Position numbers and translations under genes: made by a program
The notes under the pieces: generated by a model
The model's database searches: none
Told to the model about the DNA's origin: nothing
What the model saw: the letters and a program-made list of their open reading frames with translations, nothing else
From: a virus
IMG/VR virus record: IMGVR_UViG_3300013100_000218
Span: 1-24,319 of that record
Direction: 5' to 3' (one strand)
DNA: 24,319 nucleotides
Shown here: positions 8,112 through 14,166 of the stretch, in pieces
Position numbering within the stretch: position 1 is the stretch's first letter
Layout of the letters: each line of letters begins with the position of its first letter

Positions 8112-8348
8112 CTATCCTACCGCACTCGCAGCCACACGGCTAGCGAGGTACAGGGGGTACGCGACCGGCCAGATCGAGGCAAGCCCGACCGTGACGAGCA
8201 GGGTTGCCCAGATCTCGTCCTCTTCGGTGTTGCGATGGCTGGAGGCGGGCGAAGTACCCATGATGACGTTAACGGAGTGAAACAGTACGACGCCAGCTCC
8301 AGTGCCAGCGATGACGTAACCGAGGATAAAAAGGGCATACCAAAACAC
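8112..8348 (-). CDS. Two-TM membrane protein, 78 aa
   Basis: Starts with GTG at 8348 behind an AAGGA site. Two hydrophobic segments at about residues 2-29 (MFWYALFILGYVIAG onward) and 47-73 (WATLLVTVGLASIWPVAY) flank a short polar loop with acidic residues, predicting a small integral membrane protein. No family recognised. Phage proteins of this kind are often linked to lysis timing or superinfection exclusion, but nothing here decides this. It is the last gene before the terminator. Confidence 0.72.
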   Translation of the reverse strand: MFWYALFILGYVIAGTGAGVVLFHSVNVIMGTSPASSHRNTEEDEIWATLLVTVGLASIWPVAYPLYLASRVAASAVG

Positions 8349-8393
8349 GGCGGTTCCTTGCGGCGACTTGTGGATGGTAACCCAAGCATAGGT

Positions 8394-8424
8394 GAGCCCC
8401 GACGCCGCAGGGACATCGGGGCTC
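8394..8424 (-). terminator. Candidate stem-loop between two membrane-protein genes
   Basis: Perfect 9-bp inverted repeat GAGCCCCGA/TCGGGGCTC around a 13-base loop in the 81-base gap between the 41-aa and 78-aa genes. No clear T-run follows on the minus strand, so it may attenuate rather than end transcription. Confidence 0.45.
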
Positions 8425-8429
8425 GCACG

Positions 8430-8555
8430 TTATTTATCCCGAAATGCTAGCCACGCCATCACGACAAGCGGTGACATACAGAAGAGCAGAAACACCGCAA
8501 CCATGGCTACGTCAGTCCATGCAGGGCTACCGCATTCCGATACAGAAAGGATCAT
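8430..8555 (-). CDS. Single-TM microprotein, 41 aa
   Basis: A 41-codon gene starting MILSVSECGSPAWTD, then one hydrophobic segment at about residues 16-37 (VAMVAVFLLFCMSPLVVMAW), ending AFRDK. The topology fits a single-pass inner membrane peptide. Its ATG overlaps the stop of the upstream 76-aa gene as ATGA, and an AAGGGGGAAA ribosome site lies inside that gene's end, strong evidence of translational coupling. Function unknown. Confidence 0.72.
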   Translation of the reverse strand: MILSVSECGSPAWTDVAMVAVFLLFCMSPLVVMAWLAFRDK

Positions 8556-8782
8556 GTGGTTTCCCCCTTCGGTTCGGAGAACACCAGCGAAGACGGAATG
8601 AGTTTCAGTGTCACCGACACTAGCGGGTTTTCATTTTCATCCCCGAATCCTGTTACCAGCCCGGCAACTTGGATGCTTTCCGCTGCGACCAGTACGCCGT
8701 TGATTTTCACATGTCCTGTCATGTACGACGGTGCGCCTCGGATGCCAATGAGTTCGATATCGGTTCTGATCTCGTCACTCAC
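8552..8782 (-). CDS. Hypothetical protein, 76 aa, beta-rich
   Basis: Product begins MSDEIRTDIELIGIRGAPSY and alternates short hydrophobic strands (HVKINGVLVAAESIQVAGL, VSVTLKLIPSSLVF) with glycine turns, suggesting a small beta-sandwich or barrel. No cysteine pairs or TM segment. It overlaps the HTH gene by 8 bases and the 41-aa membrane gene by 4. Similar short beta-rich proteins are frequent and uncharacterised in actinophages. Confidence 0.72.
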   Translation of the reverse strand: MSDEIRTDIELIGIRGAPSYMTGHVKINGVLVAAESIQVAGLVTGFGDENENPLVSVTLKLIPSSLVFSEPKGETT

Positions 8783-8957
8783 TGGTTTCCCCGTTCACGA
8801 TCGCCTCGATGTCGGTCCGGTAGAAACGGTTGTGCCCGCCCGGCGTCTTGATGGCCCTGATGAGTCCTCGTTCAGCCCAGCGCGTGACCGTCTTGGCGTC
8901 AACGCGCAGCGCCTTCCCGACCTCACTCGGTGTCATGAGTTCCCTGGTCTCGCTCAC
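8775..8957 (-). CDS. MerR/BldC-like helix-turn-helix DNA-binding protein, 60 aa
   Basis: Starts with GTG at 8957, overlapping the upstream stop as GTGA, with an AGAGGAGACGAC ribosome site. The whole 60-residue product is one winged HTH domain: MTPSEVGKALRVDAKTVTRW (helix-turn-helix) then WAERGLIRAIKTPGGHNRFY, the wing seen in BldC, excisionase and MerR N-terminal domains. Such proteins bind short direct repeats cooperatively. It could regulate this operon or act as an excisionase, though no integrase is visible. A longer reading starting at 9248 runs through the zinc-ribbon gene and is rejected. Confidence 0.85.
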   Translation of the reverse strand: MSETRELMTPSEVGKALRVDAKTVTRWAERGLIRAIKTPGGHNRFYRTDIEAIVNGETSE

Positions 8958-9181
8958 GTCGTCTCCTCTTGTGTCTTGGACATGCACGGGATGCACAGGT
9001 CTGCTTTGTTGATCGGCGTCAGCCGGTCCTTGTCGGCTCGGGCCGTGAGCCCTGAGTGCTCGATCATGCGTCCATCGGACGCCCTGAGCGTGTCTCCCAT
9101 GAAGGTCGCATGCCACCAGTTGGGGCGCTGCGTGGTGCCGAGCATGTGTCCGCAGCCGTCGCAGTGCGTTCTGATGGACAT
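8954..9181 (-). CDS. Zinc-ribbon-like hypothetical protein, 75 aa
   Basis: Two CxxC knuckles, CDGC (residues 8-11) and CIPC (about 64-67), flank a tryptophan-containing middle (NWWHATFMGD), the layout of a small zinc ribbon. ATG 9181 shares one base with the upstream stop (TGATG) and has a GGGAGG site. An in-frame GTG at 9199 would extend it by six residues with a worse site. It overlaps the HTH gene, suggesting co-expression. Role unknown; DNA, RNA or protein binding is possible. Confidence 0.72.
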   Translation of the reverse strand: MSIRTHCDGCGHMLGTTQRPNWWHATFMGDTLRASDGRMIEHSGLTARADKDRLTPINKADLCIPCMSKTQEETT

Positions 9182-9303
9182 CACTGCCTCCCGATCCACT
9201 GCCCGAATTCGACCAGAATCCAGAATGCCAGTACTGCGAAGGCAACACCGGCGACGATCACGGCGATAGCGCAGCCGTTGAGCTTCGGTTTGTCGTCACT
9301 CAC
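9181..9303 (-). CDS. Single-TM microprotein, 40 aa
   Basis: GTG start at 9303 behind a GGAGG site. The peptide has a polar N-terminus (MSDDKPKLNG), one TM segment at about residues 11-33 (CAIAVIVAGVAFAVLAFWIL) and a short tail (GQWIGRQ). It overlaps the upstream gene end by 8 bases and shares one base with the downstream ATG. Both overlaps and the clean hydrophobic span support a real membrane peptide of unknown role. Confidence 0.72.
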   Translation of the reverse strand: MSDDKPKLNGCAIAVIVAGVAFAVLAFWILVEFGQWIGRQ

Positions 9304-9613
9304 TGGTCCCTGCCTCCGCAATCCAGTACTGCCCCTTGGACGACTCATGTTCTACGCCGTGGCCTGCGAACAACACGCACTGGTAGTCGATGAATCCTGG
9401 CGGAAGGTCGCGATTCCCTTGGCTAAGCCACTCAGTACAGCGCACATACGCGGTCGGTTCGGCCTTCGGCGCGGCCTTCGCGAGTTCGGCGTACACTGCG
9501 GCACCTTTGACGAGCAGTTCAGCATCAGTCAACGAGGTTCCGGGCGCTACCTTTTCAAGCAGTTCTACGGCTCGATCCGCGTAGTAACGGAAGTCTTTCA
9601 GTTCGTCACTCAT
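9296..9613 (-). CDS. Hypothetical protein, 105 aa, paralog of the next gene upstream
   Basis: The N-terminal half (MSDELKDFRYYADRAVELLE, then AAVYAELAKAAP) is helical and clearly similar to the 56-aa protein encoded just upstream. The C-terminal half adds a domain with two cysteines and several aromatics (CTEWLSQGNRDLPPGFIDYQ). ATG 9613 shares one base with the upstream stop (TGATG). Function unknown; the pattern suggests duplication of a helical hairpin with a domain gained or lost. Confidence 0.75.
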   Translation of the reverse strand: MSDELKDFRYYADRAVELLEKVAPGTSLTDAELLVKGAAVYAELAKAAPKAEPTAYVRCTEWLSQGNRDLPPGFIDYQCVLFAGHGVEHESSKGQYWIAEAGTSE

Positions 9614-9783
9614 CAGTACCTGGGTCCTTTCACCAACTTGGCCTGCTCGGTATACAGCTCCGCAGCCCTGAGGTAAGACGCCGCAGAGTCGTTGTATCCG
9701 TTGCTCGCCTTATCGCTCGCAGCCTGCAACGCCTCATCGGCCTTGCGCATGTAGTACTCGAAACTCTTCGGTCCGTCACTCAT
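9613..9783 (-). CDS. Small helical protein, 56 aa, paralog of the following gene
   Basis: Product MSDGPKSFEYYMRKADEALQ then SAASYLRAAELYTEQAKLVK: two amphipathic helices, alanine-rich, TPR-like in spacing. It aligns with residues 1-50 of the downstream 105-aa protein (MSD, F-YY, A--AL, Y--AAELY-E-AK). ATG 9783 overlaps the upstream gene end by 8 bases. A longer open frame to 9855 adds residues unlike the family. No function recognised. Confidence 0.7.
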   Translation of the reverse strand: MSDGPKSFEYYMRKADEALQAASDKASNGYNDSAASYLRAAELYTEQAKLVKGPRY

Positions 9784-10111
9784 CTTCGGTGTCTCCCGTC
9801 CTCTCGATCCACAGCACCTGGTAGGCAACCGCGCCGTTCCCGAACTCCAAGGCAACCGTGTGGTGGCTGGCGGTGGCGTAGTGCTTGCAGTTGGCGACGT
9901 AGTTGGCGTTCACCTCGGGGGCCGTGTCGTACAGCAGATGCGCGAGTTTCGCGTACTCCTCACGGGCGACCTCTGGGTCCTTTGCAAGGATGCAGAACTG
10001 TACGTCAGTGCGGCTCGCGCGGTGCAGCTTCGCGGAGCCGCCGTAGTCTTCCAGGAAATCGGCGAGCGTGCGCAGCCCGTCAACCACGTCGGAACGCTGG
10101 TGAATTGGCAT
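9776..10111 (-). CDS. Hypothetical protein, 111 aa (start assigned at 10111)
   Basis: Reads MPIHQRSDVVDGLRTLADFL, helical, then a mixed region with FCILAKDPEVAREEYAKLAH and VALEFGNGAVAYQVLWIER. The frame stays open to 10258 or beyond, but ATG 10111 has a strong GGAAGGATC site and a GATCAAAGAC leader box like those of right-arm genes, while the upstream stretch holds two hairpins and has weaker codon bias. Start at 10258 remains possible (160 residues). Function unknown. Confidence 0.65.
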   Translation of the reverse strand: MPIHQRSDVVDGLRTLADFLEDYGGSAKLHRASRTDVQFCILAKDPEVAREEYAKLAHLLYDTAPEVNANYVANCKHYATASHHTVALEFGNGAVAYQVLWIERTGDTEDE

Positions 10112-10156
10112 GATGATCCTTCCGTCTTTGATCGTGATCGTGAGAGGTGATTTCAA

Positions 10157-10190
10157 GGGCCCATCCCCACCCCTCCGAAAGGATGGGCCC
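10157..10190 (-). terminator. Strong stem-loop, probable terminator
   Basis: Perfect 10-bp inverted repeat GGGCCCATCC/GGATGGGCCC around a 14-base loop, followed on the minus strand by TTGAAA. A second smaller hairpin (CCGGAAA/TTTCCGG, 10195-10214) precedes it. They lie between the 191-aa and 111-aa genes and most likely separate two transcripts. Confidence 0.6.
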
Positions 10191-10290
10191 CATACCGGAA
10201 AGGTAAGTTTCCGGCCCCCGTAGCTCGAAAGCTTGGTGATACCTGTCAAATCTATCATGGTGCGCCGTTGCGTGCAAGTCGGGGCCTGTG

Positions 10291-10866
10291 TCACCCGAAG
10301 ATGTCGTCTTCCGGCACCAACGGCACCATGTCCTCGAACCGCTCCAACACGCGGTCAATCGACTTGTCGACAGCTGCGGCCGCGCGGAACGCGGTGGCGT
10401 TCGGGATCGGGATCTTCGGGGGGTGCCCGTTCTTGCTCTTCACGTACAGCGACTTGAGGACTTCAAGCGCATCCGGCGTCCATGTGGTGCTCACGCGCTG
10501 GTCCTCGCCGGGAATGGTGGACTTGCCGATCGTCAGCACAAGAAACATCGGAACGTTGTCTTCCGTGTTCACGCCCATGATCGCCACGTCCGCCCAGCGG
10601 CACGCAGAGCAGGTCTGGCCCTTCGGCAGCGGCGTACCCGGCATGTGGCCGTTGTGCGTGCCGTTTCGGTGCTTGGAGGAGCCGAACCCCAGTACCCGGC
10701 CGGTGAATGCCTGTCCGGAAACGGTGAAGTCCTTCACTGTGGGGTCGTCGAACTCGCACTCTTCGGCGGCGAACTCGGCGAACTCGTCCGAAACCACGTC
10801 CAGGGTTTCGCTCCACGTGCCCTTGACGGCTGCCTCAAACGCCTCGTCATCCCGGTACACATCCAT
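10291..10866 (-). CDS. Hypothetical protein, 191 aa
   Basis: Acidic N-terminus (MDVYRDDEAFEAAVKGTWSE), a glycine/histidine-rich centre (GFGSSKHRNGTHNGHMPG) with one CSAC pair, then beta-rich VPMFLVLTIGKSTI and a C-terminal helix ending VPEDDIFG. ATG 10866 has a perfect AGGAGA site; the open frame continues to 11028 but there covers the upstream 43-aa gene in another frame. No family recognised. It is the second gene of the leftward unit starting at the divergent region. Confidence 0.75.
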   Translation of the reverse strand: MDVYRDDEAFEAAVKGTWSETLDVVSDEFAEFAAEECEFDDPTVKDFTVSGQAFTGRVLGFGSSKHRNGTHNGHMPGTPLPKGQTCSACRWADVAIMGVNTEDNVPMFLVLTIGKSTIPGEDQRVSTTWTPDALEVLKSLYVKSKNGHPPKIPIPNATAFRAAAAVDKSIDRVLERFEDMVPLVPEDDIFG

Positions 10867-10867
10867 G

Positions 10868-10999
10868 CTAGTTCTCCTCATCTTCGTTTCGTTCGTCGGT
10901 TTCATACCAGTCGTCCTGGTGGGATTCGCGTGCCTGCTCGGCGAGGTGTTCCCGGATCGCTTTGAGGACCGCAGGGTCCTCATACATTCCCGTGTCCAT
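10868..10999 (-). CDS. Acidic microprotein, 43 aa, with DPAV-AIRE motif
   Basis: 43 codons beginning MDTGMYEDPAVLKAIREHLA, ending in a very acidic tail (DERNEDEEN). The motif Y-DPAV--AIRE also occurs at residues 10-21 of the 112-aa product at 20486-20824, suggesting a shared short domain. A GAGAGGGAAC site precedes the ATG, and its stop is one base before the next gene's start. It is the first leftward gene of the divergent region. Function unknown. Confidence 0.68.
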   Translation of the reverse strand: MDTGMYEDPAVLKAIREHLAEQARESHQDDWYETDERNEDEEN

Positions 11000-11120
11000 G
11001 CTTGTTCCCTCTCATCATCTTCGATCATCTGTCAATCGTCAGCGGGGTTCCCCTGCTACCGCAAGGGTAGCATGAGGCGTAGACTAGAACAACGACGACC
11101 GAAGATGAAAGAGTGATGAT
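11000..11120. promoter_or_regulatory. Divergent control region
   Basis: 121 bases between the leftward 43-aa gene and the rightward prim-pol gene. It holds a 7-bp hairpin TGCTACC/GGTAGCA (11054-11072) and two copies of the leader motif GAYCRAAGAY, one facing each gene (11017-11026 minus, 11097-11106 plus). A TTGTTC/TACCCT pair with a 17-base gap can be drawn on the minus strand and a TAGACT -10 on the plus, but neither is convincing. It is the point from which both early transcripts should start. Confidence 0.55.
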
Positions 11121-12026
11121 GTGACTACTGTAAAGTTCGATGAAACCGCCGCTGGTGGTCAAGCGCCCAGCTCAGGCGCGGTGGCGTACGCCTGCTCACA
11201 GCTCGGTTTCCGCGTGTTCCCGCTGGTTCCCGGAACCAAGCGGCCTGCCGTCGAAGGATGGAAGGAGCGAGCTACCTCCGACCTCGATCAAATCAAGGAG
11301 TGGTGGGCAGGTGGGGAGTTCACCGGCTGCCCGGTCGGCATCGCCACGGGTCCCGGCTCGGGGGTGTGGATCTTGGACATCGACACGAAGCACGGAATCA
11401 ACGGGTTCGAAGTGTTCCGCGACCTCGCGAAAGCGAACGGCGCTGGCGTCGAGGAGTTCACACGAACCATGACCGTCGCCACCCCCTCGGGCGGGGCTCA
11501 TCTCTACTTTCGGTGGGACGAGACGGTCTTGCGCCAAAAAGGCGTGCACAACTCGTCCGGTCTGCTCGGCCCTGGTATTGACGTGCGCGGCATCGGAGGT
11601 CTTGTGAAAGCACCAGGCTGCGGCGGCTACCAAGTCGTTCCGAGGGCCGGTATCAGGAGTACTGTTATCGTCCCGGCTCCCGATTGGCTCGTGAAGCTGA
11701 CGCGCAAACCGGAGCGCGAAGCACGGGATGAACCGCAGTTCGAACCGAGCAGCGCCGCAGCGGAACGCGAGGCCGAACGGGTGCTTGACCGGCTCGGCAA
11801 CGCGGCACCGGGGACCCGCAACAACGAGTTGAACGTAGCCGCGTTCCGGCTCGGGAAGTTGGGCACCATGGGTGCCGATGAGGCGTGGTCGGAGCTTCGG
11901 ACCGTGATGTTCTCCATCGGGGCGAACGATGACGAGTCATCCCAACATAGGACGTTCGAATCCGGTTGGAACGCCGGTCGCGCGTCTGGTAGTGTGCATA
12001 CTAACGGAGGTGAACATGCCGCTTAG
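11121..12026 (+). CDS. Prim-pol type primase/polymerase
   Basis: 301 residues from GTG. The bifunctional primase/polymerase N-domain is clear: FPLVPGTKRPAVEGW (33-47), IATGPGSG, the metal-binding pair Asp86/Asp88 in WILDIDTKHG, SGGAHLYF with Ser123 and His127, and GIDVRGIGGLVKAPG (152-166). The C-terminal third (GTRNNELNVAAFRLGKL) matches the helical accessory domain usual after prim-pol domains. No helicase domain is fused; a separate ATPase gene at 14246 probably supplies it. It should make primers for the family A polymerase. Confidence 0.92.
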   Translation: MTTVKFDETAAGGQAPSSGAVAYACSQLGFRVFPLVPGTKRPAVEGWKERATSDLDQIKEWWAGGEFTGCPVGIATGPGSGVWILDIDTKHGINGFEVFRDLAKANGAGVEEFTRTMTVATPSGGAHLYFRWDETVLRQKGVHNSSGLLGPGIDVRGIGGLVKAPGCGGYQVVPRAGIRSTVIVPAPDWLVKLTRKPEREARDEPQFEPSSAAAEREAERVLDRLGNAAPGTRNNELNVAAFRLGKLGTMGADEAWSELRTVMFSIGANDDESSQHRTFESGWNAGRASGSVHTNGGEHAA

Positions 12027-12189
12027 CAAAGAAGAACGCTCGGCACGTGGACGCGCCGCAGTGCAAGCGCGCTGGTCCAAGTCAGGTGACGAGGGCAAGC
12101 GCAAGCAGCGCCTCATCATGTTGCAGGCGCAGGCTTCAAACCTCGGGTACCGATTGGTACCCGTTGACGACGACACGAAAGAGGACTGA
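12016..12189 (+). CDS. Basic microprotein, 57 aa, GYRLVP family copy 1
   Basis: ATG 12016 follows a perfect GGAGG site inside the prim-pol gene and overlaps it by 11 bases. The product starts MPLSKEERSARGRAAVQARW, is strongly basic and helical, and ends GYRLVPVDDDTKED. It is a paralog of the 56-aa product at 13463-13633 (R-A---RW, then GY-LVP-D and a final ED). The codons for GYRLVP form a perfect palindrome, annotated separately. A nucleic-acid-binding role is plausible from charge but unproven. Confidence 0.75.
   Translation: MPLSKEERSARGRAAVQARWSKSGDEGKRKQRLIMLQAQASNLGYRLVPVDDDTKED
12144..12163 (+). repeat. Palindrome CGGGTACC-N4-GGTACCCG inside microprotein copy 1
   Basis: Perfect 8-bp arms with a GATT centre, in the 3' coding part. 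A near-identical palindrome lies at the same codons of the paralog. Could be an operator, an mRNA hairpin, or a consequence of the conserved GYxLVP codons. Confidence 0.7.
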
Positions 12190-12192
12190 ACG

Positions 12193-12354
12193 ATGACCGA
12201 TGACAACCCCGTACCCGCCGAAGAAGGTGCCGTGCGCATCGAAAACGGCGAGGTCGAAGTGTACTTCCAAGGACAGTGGAGCGCATACAAGCGTGTTGCC
12301 TCTCAGCTCCCCCACAGCGGCGTTTGCCGCTGCATGAAACACGAAAAGGACTGA
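12193..12354 (+). CDS. Hypothetical protein, 53 aa
   Basis: Acidic start (MTDDNPVPAEEGAVRIENGE), a central VEVYFQGQWSAYKRV strand pattern and a C-terminal CRCMKHEKD with two cysteines and a histidine, possibly half of a metal site. Its ribosome site GAGGAC is formed by the last codons (Lys-Glu-Asp) of the previous gene, three bases before the ATG. No family recognised. Confidence 0.68.
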   Translation: MTDDNPVPAEEGAVRIENGEVEVYFQGQWSAYKRVASQLPHSGVCRCMKHEKD

Positions 12355-12357
12355 ACG

Positions 12358-12576
12358 ATGCAACGTGAACTCAGCGGCTCGCCCGACTGCCAGGACTACG
12401 GGAGCAAATACGACCCTTGCTCTCCGAACTGCACGGTGACCAGGTGCGCGGCCAGTGACCCGCACCTGTATCCGGAACCCGAAGCGAACGGGTGGGATGA
12501 TCGGACCATATTCGGCACTGACGTGTACTCGACCCCCGACACCGTTCGCGATGCCGACTGGAAGAAAGAGGACTAG
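12358..12576 (+). CDS. Cysteine-containing hypothetical protein, 72 aa
   Basis: Starts MQRELSGSPDCQDYGSKYDP and carries four cysteines (Cys11, Cys21, Cys25, Cys30) in the first 30 residues, followed by an acidic, proline-rich tail ending in DADWKKED. The cysteine spacing could bind zinc. The ribosome site AAAGGAC again lies in the final codons of the upstream gene. Unknown role; member of the run of very small proteins between primase and helicase. Confidence 0.68.
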   Translation: MQRELSGSPDCQDYGSKYDPCSPNCTVTRCAASDPHLYPEPEANGWDDRTIFGTDVYSTPDTVRDADWKKED

Positions 12577-12579
12577 AAA

Positions 12580-12741
12580 ATGGCACTCTGGCACAACCGA
12601 CAGCCCAACCCCGAACGTCATGAACCCACCACGCGCACCTCCCGCGACGACCGGGCCGCGAAGCGCGACGTCAAGCGGGAAACGCGCATCGAGAACGCCA
12701 AGCGGGACATGCAGCGCAGGCCGTTCGAAGAGGGGCGCTGA
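12580..12741 (+). CDS. Highly basic microprotein, 53 aa
   Basis: Product MALWHNRQPNPERHEPTTRT followed by an uninterrupted charged helix (SRDDRAAKRDVKRETRIENA, KRDMQRRPFEEGR). About a third of residues are Arg or Lys, so nucleic-acid binding is plausible. The AAAGAGGAC site is encoded in the upstream KKED tail. It is followed one base later by the next ATG. No family recognised. Confidence 0.66.
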   Translation: MALWHNRQPNPERHEPTTRTSRDDRAAKRDVKRETRIENAKRDMQRRPFEEGR

Positions 12742-12742
12742 C

Positions 12743-12907
12743 ATGCCTGACTACCGAACTTGTGACGATTGCGCAGGCATGTACGATGCCGACACCGAGG
12801 GCAGAGACGACATGTGCGGTCACTGCATGATCCCCGAAGATCCGAACCCATGGGGCGGAATGGACATCTTCGAAGCTCAGGACGATATCGATCGGCGGTG
12901 GGAGTGA
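12743..12907 (+). CDS. Zinc-knuckle microprotein, 54 aa
   Basis: Two CxxC pairs, CDDC (7-10) and CGHC (25-28), separated by 14 residues as in a small zinc ribbon, then an acidic C-terminus (GMDIFEAQDDIDRRWE). The stop shares one base with the next ATG (TGATG). The start has a GAAGAGGGGCG stretch in the previous gene as likely ribosome site. Unknown function; a metal-stabilised adaptor or regulator is likely from size. Confidence 0.72.
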   Translation: MPDYRTCDDCAGMYDADTEGRDDMCGHCMIPEDPNPWGGMDIFEAQDDIDRRWE

Positions 12908-13068
12908 TGAGTAACGAAACCACCGAATACCGGTGCACCCGATGTGACCGCTGGGCGGAGTGGACAGACGGACTCCAGTCGTTTGACGGTGAGGCCGTCG
13001 ATGAATTCTGGTGCCAGACCTGCGGCGCTGAGATCGTGCTCAAAACGATGGAGAAGAGGACGCGATGA
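12907..13068 (+). CDS. Zinc-ribbon microprotein, 53 aa
   Basis: CTRC (10-13) and CQTC (36-39) pairs around an acidic, aromatic middle (DRWAEWTDGLQSF) define a compact zinc ribbon; the tail is basic (EKRTR). Start and stop both overlap neighbouring genes (TGATG upstream, ATGA downstream), so it is translated as part of a coupled chain. No specific family recognised. Confidence 0.74.
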   Translation: MSNETTEYRCTRCDRWAEWTDGLQSFDGEAVDEFWCQTCGAEIVLKTMEKRTR

Positions 13069-13349
13069 GCACCGAACTCACCGAGGCCGAACGCGCAGCC
13101 GCTGACGTTCTCCTTTACGAAGAGGGCAGCGAATGGGCCGAAGGCACCGAACGACATGAGGAGCTGGCTCGCGCTGTCGTGGCCGCTGTGCGGCCGATCA
13201 TCGCCCGCGAAACGCTATGCGAAGAGGCTGCATACCTGCGGGATCACCGTCGAGACGACAACGGGGCTTTTGACCTGTGGAAGATGTATGAGGCGGGTGG
13301 GCCTGAATGGCTTGCCAGCCGGGCCGCATTCCACCGCGACAACCCCTAG
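13065..13349 (+). CDS. Hypothetical protein, 94 aa
   Basis: Acidic helical protein starting MSTELTEAERAAADVLLYEE, with an alanine/valine helix (ELARAVVAAVRPIIARETL) and a C-terminal DLWKMYEAGGPEWLASRAAF. No cysteine pair or TM segment. The ATG overlaps the upstream stop as ATGA with a GAGAAGAGGA site. It is the last gene before a strong terminator, ending the transcript that starts at the prim-pol gene. Confidence 0.74.
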   Translation: MSTELTEAERAAADVLLYEEGSEWAEGTERHEELARAVVAAVRPIIARETLCEEAAYLRDHRRDDNGAFDLWKMYEAGGPEWLASRAAFHRDNP

Positions 13350-13357
13350 ACGCAACA

Positions 13358-13389
13358 GTGCCCCGGCTTCGGGTGAGGAGCCGGGGCAC
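13358..13389 (+). terminator. Rho-independent terminator after the small-gene train
   Basis: Perfect 11-bp stem GTGCCCCGGCT/AGCCGGGGCAC with a 10-base loop, 8 bases after the 94-aa gene's stop, followed by GTTCGTATCAT. It should end transcription from the prim-pol operon. Confidence 0.8.
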
Positions 13390-13462
13390 GTTCGTATCAT
13401 ATCAAGCTCAAACAGGGTTAGCGTTAGTGCTACGATGACAGGACCCGACGAAAGGAGCCGCT
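13390..13462 (+). promoter_or_regulatory. Candidate promoter region upstream of microprotein copy 2
   Basis: 73 bases between a terminator and the 56-aa gene. A TACGAT -10-like hexamer sits at 13431-13436, but no TTG-type -35 lies 16-18 bases before it. The ribosome site AAAGGAG precedes the GTG start. A promoter is expected here because of the terminator upstream; the exact one is not determined. Confidence 0.4.
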
Positions 13463-13633
13463 GTGACACCGCAGCAACGAACCGCTAGGGCCTCGAACGC
13501 CGCGCGTGTGCGCTGGGCCAACATGACCGAAGAGGACCGTAAGAAAGCAGGCGTCAAGCGCGCTCGCGGGCTTGCGGCCCGGTACGGGTACCAGCTGGTA
13601 CCCATAGACACGACTGACGAGACGGAAGACTGA
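13463..13633 (+). CDS. Basic microprotein, 56 aa, GYQLVP family copy 2
   Basis: GTG start with a strong AAAGGAG site. The product (MTPQQRTARASNAARVRWAN, then EEDRKKAGVKRARG) is basic and helical and ends YGYQLVPIDTTDETED, matching the 57-aa protein at 12016-12189 in layout and tail. A GGGTACC-N4-GGTACCC palindrome covers the GYQLVP codons. It begins a new transcript after a terminator, and its final Glu-Asp codons carry the ribosome site for the next gene. Unknown function. Confidence 0.75.
   Translation: MTPQQRTARASNAARVRWANMTEEDRKKAGVKRARGLAARYGYQLVPIDTTDETED
13586..13603 (+). repeat. Palindrome GGGTACC-N4-GGTACCC inside microprotein copy 2
   Basis: Perfect 7-bp arms with an AGCT centre, so the entire 18 bases read the same on both strands. 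A further GGTAC lies just 5' at 13581-13585. It corresponds to the palindrome at 12144-12163 in the paralog. Confidence 0.7.
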
Positions 13634-14161
13634 ATGATGATCGACAAATTTGATGGTGCGGCGCGGAAGATCGACAAGATCATCTGCGAGGTAGGGTTCT
13701 CCGCACTGCAAGCCATGTTCAACAGTGAAACGAAAAGTCCCGACCGGATCGCCTTCGAAGACCAGGCGGGAGCGGCGCAAGCGCAAATGGAAACCATGTT
13801 CCGCGCACTTCCGGCAGCGGGCAGTGTGGTATCGCGAGAAACCGAGTGGGGTCATCATCCCGAATGGGCGCGATTGGGTCTGCTCAGATCTCACCTGCGT
13901 TGGGTGCAAGGCGAGTCCCGCCTGTGCTCGCACAAGCCGCAAGCCGCTCGACCACAACCAGTCGCGGCGTTCGCGTGGAAGCCGAACTTTGTTGCCTGTG
14001 CTCGCTGCTCGCACCGCGCCACGCCTCCTGCGGGTAGCGTCGAGCACTACACGTGCGACGCGTGCGGAAAAGTCGGTGAGGACATGGTCACTGACAGCGC
14101 GTTGTTCCTCGGGCCGTTCATGTACACGTTCGGCTGCTGCGGCACCTGCGCCTACTGGTAG
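13634..14161 (+). CDS. Zinc-binding hypothetical protein, 175 aa
   Basis: Begins MMIDKFDGAARKIDKIICEV directly at the upstream stop; the second ATG (13637) is equally possible. The C-terminal third holds CARC (about 122-125), CDAC (about 141-144) and a final CCGTCAYW, which together look like one or two zinc sites. The middle is less regular, and a second frame is also open there, but codon choice stays normal in this one. It is followed at once by a terminator. No family recognised. Confidence 0.68.
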   Translation: MMIDKFDGAARKIDKIICEVGFSALQAMFNSETKSPDRIAFEDQAGAAQAQMETMFRALPAAGSVVSRETEWGHHPEWARLGLLRSHLRWVQGESRLCSHKPQAARPQPVAAFAWKPNFVACARCSHRATPPAGSVEHYTCDACGKVGEDMVTDSALFLGPFMYTFGCCGTCAYW

Positions 14162-14166
14162 CGCCA

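Noticed and set aside
10288-10965. 225-codon plus-strand frame
   Set aside because: Antisense to the 191-aa gene; no ribosome site, and it ignores the clear AGGAGA-ATG starts on the minus strand.
13407-13436. Sigma70-type promoter upstream of microprotein copy 2
   Set aside because: TACGAT is present but no acceptable -35 at 16-18 bases; kept only as a low-confidence region.
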